The notes beneath the pieces are model-generated. The model was not told the DNA's origin and searched no databases. It saw nothing but the letters and a program-made list of their open reading frames with translations. Position numbers and translations under genes: made by a program. Of a stretch of 64,000 nucleotides of DNA, positions 43,528-52,100 are shown piece by piece. Source of the DNA: Arthrobacter alkaliphilus (GTDB taxonomy: Bacteria; Actinomycetota; Actinomycetes; Actinomycetales; Micrococcaceae); contig NZ_JAKEEC010000003.1 in NCBI RefSeq assembly GCF_021483235.1, positions 125,326 to 189,325 on the forward strand, in the 5' to 3' direction. Each line of letters starts with the position of its first letter. Positions within the stretch are counted from its first letter, which is position 1.

Positions 43528-44328
43528 CTACAAACTTTCTTCGCGCTTCGCCAACCAGGCCTCGAACGTCTCGGTTCCGAGGCGCTGCTCCGGAATGAGG
43601 TTAAGCCCGTTCCGGAGGAATTTTCCCATCGCTCCGGGCAGCGGCAGTTCGATAATTCGTCCGCGAAGTCCCAGGGAGTTGCGCCAAACCTCGGCGAGTT
43701 CGCGCATCGTCCGGATCTCCGGCCCTCCGATGGTCCGGACCCGGTGCCGCTCCGGGGATGACTCCCCCAGCGCTTCGTCAAGCAACACGGAAGCGACGTC
43801 GGTTGGCGAGATGGTCTGGAAGCGCGCCCCTTTGAAGACCGGGATGAGGCGAATTTTGGCCCCCGCTTCGAAAACCTCGGTCATGAGGCTGTGGAACTGG
43901 GTGGCCCGGACAACAACTGTCTCAAGCGGCGAACGTGCGTAGACCCGCTCCTTGTCCGCTTTGGAGACATAAAACGCCGCGCCACTCTGATCGCAGTTAA
44001 TGATCGAGGGAAGAACCGCCCTGCGGACATCCGCCGCAGCGGCCGCCGCGAGCAGGCGCGCGCCGCCGTCGGCGAAATTCCTGCGGGCCTTGCCGGACCG
44101 CCCTTCCAAACAATCGATCACGACGTCGGCCCCGCGGAGGGCTTCTGCCAGCCCGGTGCCTGTGGTGACATCAGCCTGGAAGTAGCGGGCGCCGTCGTGA
44201 CGCGACTGCGAGGTGCCCGACGGCGGGCGGCGGCTCAGCACCGTCACGTCCAGTCCGGCGTCGAGCGCCAAACGGACTACTTCACGGCCCACTTGCCCCG
44301 TGCCACCTGCGACGCAGACTGTAGGCAA
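43528..44328 (-). CDS. NAD(P)-binding NmrA/SDR-like protein
   Basis: The protein has 266 aa. The N-terminal nucleotide-binding motif VCVAGGTGQVGREVVRLALD is that of atypical SDR/NmrA proteins. No Tyr-x3-Lys catalytic pair is obvious, although YVSKADKERV could be a relic. It may be a redox sensor or an oxidoreductase on a hydrophobic substrate. Confidence 0.82.
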   Translation of the reverse strand: MPTVCVAGGTGQVGREVVRLALDAGLDVTVLSRRPPSGTSQSRHDGARYFQADVTTGTGLAEALRGADVVIDCLEGRSGKARRNFADGGARLLAAAAAADVRRAVLPSIINCDQSGAAFYVSKADKERVYARSPLETVVVRATQFHSLMTEVFEAGAKIRLIPVFKGARFQTISPTDVASVLLDEALGESSPERHRVRTIGGPEIRTMRELAEVWRNSLGLRGRIIELPLPGAMGKFLRNGLNLIPEQRLGTETFEAWLAKREESL

Positions 44329-44334
44329 GGAAGG

Positions 44335-45267
44335 CTAGGCCCTGCGGCGCTGCAAAACGTCGTCGAGGTTGCTAAGGGCGCTCTGCGGCTTGCTTGACTG
44401 AGCCTGGACCCCCGCGCCAACGGTCGGCGCGCTGGCCGGTTTCAGCGTCGGCTTGCCGAGCGGCTTGGGCGCCTCAGGCAAATCCAGGGGTTCAGGTGCC
44501 GGCCGAGGCGCCTTGGCGGCGTCGACGTATGTCGGTTTGGGCACGTCCACCGGCTGCCACTCAGACTCTTTGGAATCCGACGGCAAACGGACGGTCTTGT
44601 CCCCCGCGGCTTCGGCAACGCTGAGCGCGGCCTGACGAAGCTCGAAGGCGGTCAGACGGGTCGCTTCCGGGGCATGGGCTTCAGCGTCGAAAATCTTGGT
44701 GGCCGGCCGCTCCGGCGCCGGAGGACTTACGCGGGGGCTCTCAACCGCGGGACCCATTGCAGACCGGAAGGCCCTGTTCAGCTTCGCCCTGCGGTCCCTA
44801 ATGGCGAGCCGCCTGAGCAGGACGACAGTCCCGACCACACCGGCGATGGATACCAGGGGCAGCCATCCCGAAACGAGGCCAAGAATGCGAAGCACGCCTG
44901 AAACAGCTGCGGTGAGCAGCAACAGGAGACCGGCGAGCGCCAGGGCGCAGCGTCCGTATCTGACTTTGAAGACCGCCGCATCCGATGCAGCATCACGTCG
45001 TTCGCCGGCGTCGGCCGACGCCTCGGGCAATGCGGGTGCGGTGCTCTGCATGGTTTCCATTGCTTTCTCCTGCCGAGGGGTGATGGGCAGAACCACCCCG
45101 GCTTGCAGTTCGTGAGCGTCTTCGTCGATAACATCTGCCAGCATGTCACCGGCCACCAGGACGTGGTTGTGACGATTCCGCAGCATGTATGGCGCAACCC
45201 AAACAATCCACAGGGCAACGGCAATGACCAAGATCACCGAGCTGCTGAGAGGGAAGTCCACAATCAA
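44335..45267 (-). CDS. sepX: SepX/GlpR-like membrane protein
   Basis: The protein has 310 aa. The N-terminal helix SSVILVIAVALWIVWVAPY is followed by RNRHNH and a cytoplasmic region, then two helices (about residues 107-125 and 132-150) and a Pro/Ala-rich C-terminal tail. This layout and the galU-rimJ neighbourhood match the conserved actinobacterial protein called SepX in Streptomyces and GlpR in Corynebacterium, which links the FtsZ/Wag31 machinery to the MoeA-like protein Glp. The function is inferred from family and synteny. Confidence 0.78.
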   Translation of the reverse strand: MIVDFPLSSSVILVIAVALWIVWVAPYMLRNRHNHVLVAGDMLADVIDEDAHELQAGVVLPITPRQEKAMETMQSTAPALPEASADAGERRDAASDAAVFKVRYGRCALALAGLLLLLTAAVSGVLRILGLVSGWLPLVSIAGVVGTVVLLRRLAIRDRRAKLNRAFRSAMGPAVESPRVSPPAPERPATKIFDAEAHAPEATRLTAFELRQAALSVAEAAGDKTVRLPSDSKESEWQPVDVPKPTYVDAAKAPRPAPEPLDLPEAPKPLGKPTLKPASAPTVGAGVQAQSSKPQSALSNLDDVLQRRRA

Positions 45268-45368
45268 AACCGTAGAAGCAAATACGCAGAGGCCACCGCA
45301 TTCCCCCCGGTGTGTCGCCGCAGAGCCCGCAAATCAATGGATTTACCGGCTCTCATCCGCCGAGGCGG

Positions 45369-45989
45369 CTAATTGGCCCGGCGCCTCAGCCAGGCAGCAA
45401 GCAAACCGCCGGGGACCTCCTCCGAGGTCAACGCGAAGCTCCGGTGGTCAGCCCATTCTCCGTTAATGTGGAGGAACCGCTCACGGCGGCCTTCGTCGCG
45501 GAATCCCAGCTTCTCAACAACCCGCAAGCTGGGACCGTTCTCGGGCCGGATGTTGATCTCCATCCGGTGGAGGCCAAGGGTCCCGAAGCAGTGATCGGTG
45601 GCCATGGCGACCGCGGTGGGCGCTATTCCGCGTCCGGCGCGCGCCTGATCCACCCAGTAGCCAAGCGTGGCCGTCATCGCCGACCCCCACATAATCGAGG
45701 AGACCGTTAGCTGACCGACGATCCTGGGTTCCAGGAAGCCGGGAATACGCTCAGTGATCACAAACGGCAGTGCGGTCGCTTGCCGCGCCTGCGAGTTCAG
45801 GGAAGCCACCATCTGCCGGTAGTTCGGCAGGCGACCGCCCGGGGAGGGATTTGAGGCTTCCCAGGGCGCCAACCAATCACTGTTGCGTGAGCGGACCTCG
45901 GTCCATTCCTTCTTGTCGCGGTAATGGATGGGACGCAAGATGAGATCCCCGCTCTCCAGCGTCACCGGCCAAATGGCGGCCCCCCACAC
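45369..45989 (-). CDS. rimJ: RimJ-type GNAT acetyltransferase
   Basis: The protein is up to 206 aa. It has WPVTLESGDLILRPIHYRDK at the N-terminus and TATLGYWVDQARAGRGIAPT followed by AVAMATDHCFGTLGLHRMEI, the acetyl-CoA site of RimJ/RimL. The start is uncertain: GTG 45989 lies only 6 bp after the galU stop and inside a CCCCC-ACACA-GGGGG hairpin, with no RBS. Translation may be coupled to galU. In related actinobacteria a moeA/glp gene sits between galU and rimJ; it is missing here. Confidence 0.85.
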   Translation of the reverse strand: MWGAAIWPVTLESGDLILRPIHYRDKKEWTEVRSRNSDWLAPWEASNPSPGGRLPNYRQMVASLNSQARQATALPFVITERIPGFLEPRIVGQLTVSSIMWGSAMTATLGYWVDQARAGRGIAPTAVAMATDHCFGTLGLHRMEINIRPENGPSLRVVEKLGFRDEGRRERFLHINGEWADHRSFALTSEEVPGGLLAAWLRRRAN

Positions 45990-45995
45990 AGGGGG

Positions 45996-46901
45996 CTACT
46001 TGTTGAGGCCGGCAGCGAAGCCGGGGAGCCACTCTCGCAGGCCGGGACCGAGGTCTTCACTGTCGCATGCGAGCTGGACGCAGGCCTTGAGGTAGCTGAG
46101 CTTGTCCCCGGTATCGTAGCGACGGCCGCGGAATACAACTCCGTAGACACCGCTGCCTTCACCCTCGCCCGCAGCCAAGACTTGAAGGGCGTCCGTCAGC
46201 TGGATCTCTCCCCCGCGGCCAGGTTCGGTCTTCTCGAGAACTTCAAAAACCGCGGGGTGAAGCACGTAACGGCCGATCACGGCCAAATTCGACGGAGCTT
46301 CATCGGCCGCTGGCTTTTCCACCAGTTGCTTGATGCGGACAAAGCCGTCCTCGCCCATGTCCTCGATGTCCGCGCTGCCGTACGCGCTGATCTGGGAAGG
46401 CTCGACCTCGATGAGCGCCACAACGGATCCGCCGGTTTTTTGCTGGACCGCGATCATGTCGCTGAGGAGGGTGTCCCGGGCATCGATGAGGTCATCGCCC
46501 AGAAGAACCGCAAAGGGTTCGTGCCCGACGTGCTGCTTTGCACGCAACACGGCGTGTCCGAGACCCTTGGGGTCACCCTGGCGGAGGTAGTGGATGTCGC
46601 CGAGGTTGCTGGTCGCCTGCACGGAGTCCAGCTTTGTGGTGTCTCCCTTGGCTTCCAAGGTCGCTTCGAGGGCCGGCACCCGGTCGAAATGGTCCTCCAA
46701 CGCCCGTTTGTTGCGGCCTGTGATCATGAGGACGTCATTGAGTCCTACACTGACGGCTTCTTCGACAACATATTGGATGGCCGGTTTGTCGACCACCGGG
46801 AGCATCTCCTTGGGCATGGCTTTAGTAACAGGCAGAAATCTGGTGCCGAGTCCGGCAACGGGGATAACGGCCTTGCGGACGGCGCAGTTATTGGAGGTCA
46901 C
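45996..46901 (-). CDS. galU: UTP-glucose-1-phosphate uridylyltransferase
   Basis: The protein is 301 aa from GTG 46901. The signature AVIPVAGLGTRFLPVTKAMP then KEMLPVVDKP is followed by LGDDLIDARDTLL and VEKPAADEAP. It makes UDP-glucose from UTP and glucose 1-phosphate for cell wall and glycan synthesis. It is divergent from the 5-FTHF cyclo-ligase gene. Confidence 0.96.
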   Translation of the reverse strand: MTSNNCAVRKAVIPVAGLGTRFLPVTKAMPKEMLPVVDKPAIQYVVEEAVSVGLNDVLMITGRNKRALEDHFDRVPALEATLEAKGDTTKLDSVQATSNLGDIHYLRQGDPKGLGHAVLRAKQHVGHEPFAVLLGDDLIDARDTLLSDMIAVQQKTGGSVVALIEVEPSQISAYGSADIEDMGEDGFVRIKQLVEKPAADEAPSNLAVIGRYVLHPAVFEVLEKTEPGRGGEIQLTDALQVLAAGEGEGSGVYGVVFRGRRYDTGDKLSYLKACVQLACDSEDLGPGLREWLPGFAAGLNK

Positions 46902-47019
46902 CGGACTAATCTAACGGAATGAAGCGGACATTGGGCAAACAGGAACCTGCCGCGCACCGCGCGAAGCTGTCGTTTGTGCCCCATCCCCGAAAAGCACAGC
47001 AGCGAGAACTGGAGCGAAG

Positions 47020-47625
47020 ATGACTTTGAAAGACGAAATCCGCCGGAACCACCGGAAGCGCAGGCTCGCATTGACTGTTCAGCAGCGCGCCGATGCCGGA
47101 ACGGGGATTGCCCGCCAAGGCCTTTTGTGGGCGGATGGCGTTTCGCGAGGAAAGCAGTCGACCTTTGCTGCCTACGTGGGAGTGGCTGCCGAACCGCAAA
47201 CGATGCCCTTGCTCGTGGCGCTGCACGACGCCGGCCACAGGATCCTTCTTCCCGTCTGTGAACCGGAACGGCGCCTAAGCTGGGTCTACTGGACACCGGA
47301 AACGCCCTTTGTACGCTCGGAATACGCCCCGATTGACGAACCCCTGGGCCAACGCTTAGACGGCGGCGCCGTCAAGGATGCGGCCGGCATTTTCCTCCCG
47401 GCCACCGCCGTCGATCAAAGCGGAAACCGCATCGGACAAGGGGGAGGCTACTACGACCGGTTCCTCGAGTGGCTCGACGCCGAGGGGCAGCGTCCGCCGA
47501 CTGTCGCCGTCGTGTATGACCACGAAGTGCTGCCCGCAGGGACGATCCCGGCAGAACCGTTCGACAAACCAGTGGCGGAGGCACTTACGCCTGACCGCAT
47601 CGTCCGGCTGGTTCCGGCTGCTTGA
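47020..47625 (+). CDS. 5-formyltetrahydrofolate cyclo-ligase
   Basis: The protein is 201 aa with ATG after TGGAGCGAAG. N-terminal KDEIRRNHRKRRLALT and the ATP-binding segment RIGQGGGYYDRFLEWLDA are family signatures. It converts 5-formyl-THF to 5,10-methenyl-THF. The neighbours (galU on one side, ruc/fmdB on the other) match the mycobacterial order. Confidence 0.94.
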   Translation: MTLKDEIRRNHRKRRLALTVQQRADAGTGIARQGLLWADGVSRGKQSTFAAYVGVAAEPQTMPLLVALHDAGHRILLPVCEPERRLSWVYWTPETPFVRSEYAPIDEPLGQRLDGGAVKDAAGIFLPATAVDQSGNRIGQGGGYYDRFLEWLDAEGQRPPTVAVVYDHEVLPAGTIPAEPFDKPVAEALTPDRIVRLVPAA

Positions 47626-47691
47626 CCCCGTCCCCGGCCCTGTCTACTCCACCACATTCCCTGGTGGCGGCCTCCGCTCCTGATGATAGAA

Positions 47692-47718
47692 TTAGCACTC
47701 AGGCCCTGCGACTGCTAA
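47692..47718. promoter_or_regulatory. CIRCE-like HrcA operator upstream of ruc/fmdB
   Basis: TTAGCACTC-N9-GACTGCTAA differs at one base from the CIRCE consensus TTAGCACTC-N9-GAGTGCTAA. It lies 63 bp before the GTG of the FmdB-like gene, a normal position for heat-shock repression by HrcA. Confidence 0.8.
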
Positions 47719-47780
47719 TGGCTGGAACAATCCGGCATGGCAGCACGGGACCTCTAGTTTGTCCCGGAGGAGGATCACCA

Positions 47781-48044
47781 GTGCCAACATATGCCTATGC
47801 CTGCAAAGACTGCGGACATGCCTTTGACATCGTTCAGGCTTTCACGGACAGTTCCCTGTCCGACTGCCCTGAATGCCAGGGGTCTTTGCGCAAGAAGTTC
47901 AACAGCGTGGGCGTCGTCTTCAAGGGATCGGGCTTTTACCGCACCGACTCCCGGGACTCCAAGGGAAGCACCGTTTCGGCCGCTCCGGCCGCACCAGCTG
48001 CATCTCCGGCGCCGGCGTCAGTGCCCGCGGCCACCGCGAGCTGA
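47781..48044 (+). CDS. ruc: FmdB-family zinc-ribbon protein, Ruc-like redox-regulated chaperone
   Basis: The protein is 87 aa with GTG after GGAGGAGGA. The zinc ribbon has C8-x2-C11 and C29-x2-C32 in PTYAYACKDCG and SDCPECQG, then KKFNSVGVVFKGSGFYRTDS and a disordered Ala/Pro/Ser tail. This is the pattern of M. tuberculosis Rv0991c (Ruc), a zinc-binding chaperone activated by oxidation. The same neighbours and a CIRCE element upstream support orthology. The chaperone role here is inferred. Confidence 0.83.
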   Translation: MPTYAYACKDCGHAFDIVQAFTDSSLSDCPECQGSLRKKFNSVGVVFKGSGFYRTDSRDSKGSTVSAAPAAPAASPAPASVPAATAS

Positions 48045-48128
48045 CTGCCGTTATCCACATAACTCAGCGTTTCCACATAGCCCGATAGGGCCCTGCCATG
48101 GGCCAGCGTGCCCCTTTAGCTTGGCACC

Positions 48129-48872
48129 ATGGCAGAAACCCCGAGCGCATTCCCTTTCACGGCACGCGGGCGGTTTGGCGCTCCGACGCGACAATCCAGG
48201 CACCGCAGCTTCGGTAGCTGGCTAAACCGCAACCGCCGCCTCGTGGTGGCACTCCTGCTATGCGTGGCCGCCGGGATCACAGTGCATCAACTGACCCCTG
48301 CTTCGGAGCAGCGGACTACGGTCCTGGCCGCCGCGCGGGATCTCCCGGCCGGGTCCACGTTGACGGATTCGGACCTGTTACCCCTGGCAGTCCTTCCTGA
48401 TGGACTTCCGGCCGGGGCGCTCACTCCCAAAACGGAATTCCGTGGGAAGCAGCTTGCCTCTCCCCTGCAGAAGAGGCAGATTCCCACCGACGCCCAACTC
48501 CTGGGGCCCGGCCTGCTGACCGGCACCCCGCCCGCCACCGCCGCCGTTCCACTTCGCATGGCCGATCCTGCGTCCATCCAGCTCGTCTCGCCGGGCCAGC
48601 TGGTCAACGTCGTGCTCACAGCAGCGGATGGACTCGAAGGAGCCGGCAAGAAATCCGAACTATTAGCGTCGGCCGTCCCGGTTTTGTGGACATCCAGGCA
48701 AGGAGGCAAGGCCAGCCAATGGCTGGGCACCAACGAGGCGGACGGCCTTGTGGTTGTCGCCGCCAATCCGCGGCAGGCGGAAGTCCTCGCCGGCGCTTCC
48801 ACACGGGGAAAACTGTTCTTTGTCCTCGTCGATCCCTCTGACAACGGGCAATCCCAGCCCACGGCCGGGTAG
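48129..48872 (+). CDS. SAF-domain membrane protein (CpaB/RcpC-like)
   Basis: The protein has 247 aa. Residues 1-34 are basic and cytoplasmic, one membrane helix follows (RRLVVALLLCVAAGITVHQL), then an extracytoplasmic SAF domain (AAARDLPAGSTLTDSDLLPL, FRGKQLASPLQKRQIPT). Related proteins help pilus assembly, but no pilus genes are nearby, so the role is open. It follows ruc after 84 bp. Confidence 0.8.
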   Translation: MAETPSAFPFTARGRFGAPTRQSRHRSFGSWLNRNRRLVVALLLCVAAGITVHQLTPASEQRTTVLAAARDLPAGSTLTDSDLLPLAVLPDGLPAGALTPKTEFRGKQLASPLQKRQIPTDAQLLGPGLLTGTPPATAAVPLRMADPASIQLVSPGQLVNVVLTAADGLEGAGKKSELLASAVPVLWTSRQGGKASQWLGTNEADGLVVVAANPRQAEVLAGASTRGKLFFVLVDPSDNGQSQPTAG

Positions 48873-48890
48873 GCACGAGCAGTGAAGGGT

Positions 48891-49136
48891 TCATCCCCAG
48901 TGCGGAGGCCTCTGCTCCTTCAGCCAGGCATCATGGTCATACCCAGGCTCATCGCCCCAACGCCGTGGATCATCCTCGGAGGCTTTCTTCGGCAGAATGC
49001 CTTCTCCTCCCGGCTTCCGCTTCGGCGCGGGCTTCACTGTTGTTTTCCCTTGCTTGTCCGACTCCGCGTCATCGCCCACTGCGTCGGCACCCTTGTCCGT
49101 GGCGCCCTTGGATTGGGTGCCCTTGTTCTCCGCCAT
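48891..49136 (-). CDS. Small charged hypothetical protein
   Basis: The protein has 81 aa, very hydrophilic (MAENKGTQSKGATDKGADAV) with a C-terminal WGDEPGYDHDAWLKEQRPPH that looks conserved. It lies 9 bp downstream of the large helicase-like gene and is probably cotranscribed. It may be an accessory to it. No family name is known to me. Confidence 0.65.
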   Translation of the reverse strand: MAENKGTQSKGATDKGADAVGDDAESDKQGKTTVKPAPKRKPGGEGILPKKASEDDPRRWGDEPGYDHDAWLKEQRPPHWG

Positions 49137-49145
49137 TGTGCTTCC

Positions 49146-52100
49146 TTAGGCGTTCGCCGGCCCCGGTCCGGCGCCTTCCACACCGCCAGGTGCGGCCGCG
49201 ACGGGGTCCGTCTGAATATTCAGATCCAATTGTTCAACATCAACATCCAGGAATCCATCCTGGACGGAACCGTACGAGGGTGCCGCCGGCTTCTCCAGCC
49301 CCAGATAGGACCCGATGCGGTCGGCGCAGGACGAAGGATCCGTGAAGACCTCGATAGTCCACAAGGACATGTAACGCCAACCCAGGCGTTCCAGAAGCTG
49401 GGGCCTGAGCCTGCTGCGCTCCCTGACGCTCATGCGGCGGTACCGTTCCGTGCCATCGGATTCAATGGCCACGGGGGTGGGCATTTCGCTGTCATCCCGG
49501 CCGATCGTATGCACGGGGTCGGCTGCTACAGCCATGTCCAAGGCTCCGTCGTAGTGGTGCCACACCCGGGCTCCGCGGGCACGGAGCCGCTCGCCCAGAT
49601 CCGCCACCAACGGATCCTCACCGAGTGCTTGCTCGCTGGCAGCAGCCCTGGTGGCGGGTGTCCCCAGATCCGAATTCCCGGACAGCTCACGGTCGAGGAG
49701 TTCATAGAACTCGACCGCGCCGTGAGCCAGCCTGTCAAGATCGAGGTCCTCCGGCCGGAAGCAGCTCAGTACGTGCAGCGATCTCCGGGAGCGGGTCATT
49801 GCCAAGGCGAACTTGTTTCGCCCGCCTTCGACGGAGAGTGGCCCGAAACTGTGCAGCGCCCGGCCATGGGGCGTGCGCCCAAAGCCCAGGGAGAAGATGA
49901 TGTGGTCACGGACCAGTCCTTGTGCGCGCTCCAAATCCACCACCCGGAAGGATTCCGGACCGGCGTTGAAGAAGCCCGACAGAAGGGGGTAGTTGGGAAG
50001 CTGGAGCCGGATGGCTTCGCCGATCCTCGCGGCGTGGCGCAGGCTTGCTGTGACCACGGCAAGAGAGGTCCGTGGCCGAAGGCTGGCATGTTGGAACACC
50101 AGGTCGACCACGCGGTTGACTTCAGCCGCGACCGACTCAACACCTTCGTGGTCTGCACCGGGAAGGCCGGTACCGTCCGGGATGTATTCGACTACTACAG
50201 AGCGGTCCAGCCCCGTCACGGACTGTCCGTCCGGCAGCCGGCGCAGGCCGCCGTCGTAGTAGTTCTTGCTCAGCTGCAGCACCAGGTCTTCGTCAATCGC
50301 GCGGTACACCCAGTTCAACTGCCATGTCGGCAGGACCCGGCCCAGGGCGCTGAATGCACTCTCCACCGTTTCGTGGCTGGCAGCTCCGGCCAGCGGTGGC
50401 TCCACGGCCACGCTGAAGGTGCGGGCGTTGGCGATCTTCGCGTCGCCGAAGGCAACTACTTGCTGGGCCCGCGCGATGGCCGGAAGCACGGCCTGCAACG
50501 ACGTGCTCTCGGCATCGAGAATCACCACCGCATCGAATTTCTGTTCTGCGGGCAGGAGGCTCGTCAGCAGGTACGGACTCATGGACCACACTGGAACCAA
50601 GCGGGAGACGAGGGTTGGCGCCTGCGCACTGAGCGCGGAGAGGGTAATGCGGCCATCCTTGATCAGGTTCCGCAGGAGCTCCGATTGGCGGGGGTGTTCA
50701 GCGAGTCCGGTCCGCCACATTTCGGCAAGCTTCCACCGCAGGCGCGCGGCTCCGCTGGCGATATGCGCTTGGTCGGCCAAACGGTACTCCGCTTCGAGCC
50801 GGCGAAGGGAATCGCCATCGGACATCGCAAGGTAGTCGTCACCGCTGATCATTGCTTCCAAGGCGGACTGCCACCAGGCAAGGTCCAGTTCCGCAGCAAC
50901 GGATTCTGCCGGCACTTCGCGTTCAGCCAGGTCATCAAGAAGCTCGGCGAGTCCGTGCTCGCGCATGTCCTCAATGAGAAGCGTGCGCTCCGGAAGCGTT
51001 TCCAGGGTGCCGGTGTCGGCTACAAGGCGCTCAAGTCGTTCCACGAGATCTTCATAGCCAGTCTCGTGGAGGTCGCCGCCGGCGGCGGTGTGCTTGAGGC
51101 ACTCGCCCAAACGGCGCAGATCCCGGTCCAGTTCGCGGTAGCTTGCGCCCAGCTCGGCAAGTCCGGAAGGAACTGCCGGATGGCGCTGGGTGGTCGCATA
51201 CTGGGCCCACAGCGCCCGCTGTTCCTGGACGAGCGCCAAGGAGCTGTGCAGATCCGCGATGTGGACACCAGGGCGGACATATTCCTTTGCCACGCGGCGC
51301 AAGCGGGAGCGCTGCATCGACGGCATCTCCACTCCCCGCTCACGGCGCCACGCGGAGGTAGCGGTAGCCGAGATCAGGTCGTGGACCGGCCGGTCAAAGA
51401 TATCCGGCGTGAACTTGTCCAGGCTCTCCCGGACCGCCATCAAGAGTTCGAGCTGCGCGCCCCATTCGGCAAAGTTCGTCCCCAGCCGGATTTCGGAGTG
51501 CTCGGCAACTTGGCTCATCCGTTCCCGCAACCGGGGAAGTTGTTCGGCGGCGTTGGTGGCCAGTTGCTGGGCTTCCTCGGTTTCCTTGCGCGTGACGAGC
51601 CGGGCCCCGTACCAGGGGCTCGACGTCGATTCGCGGCTGAAGCTGCCAAGCTCTGCCGCGCGGCGGAGTCTTTCAGCCAGCTCGGCCCGGTCTTTGATAC
51701 TGTCCAGGACGCTGCGCTTCAAGCGCACTGTCGTGGCGGGGGCCGGGTGGATCGAGGTGAGCTCCGCGAGCGACTGCATGGCCTGATAGGGCGAGCATCC
51801 CCAGCGCTGGCGTACGTTGTGCAACGACGCGACGTGGTCCATGAGGGCGTGCCGATGTTCGGTCAGGGTCTTGTGGAGATTCGCGAGTTGCGGCTCCAAC
51901 GACTTCTCATTGCGGATGATCGCGCTGACCAGCTGGCCCTTGAGCTGCTGCGGCGTGGCACCGTTGCCTGGCCTGAACAGCATCGATTCAAGCCCAAGGG
52001 CTTCGAAGTGCCCCGCCAAGCCGTTGAGGCTCGCCCGCCGGTCGCCCACCACAAGCACCGATTTCCCCTCGCTGACGAGGGCGCCGATCGCATTGATCGC

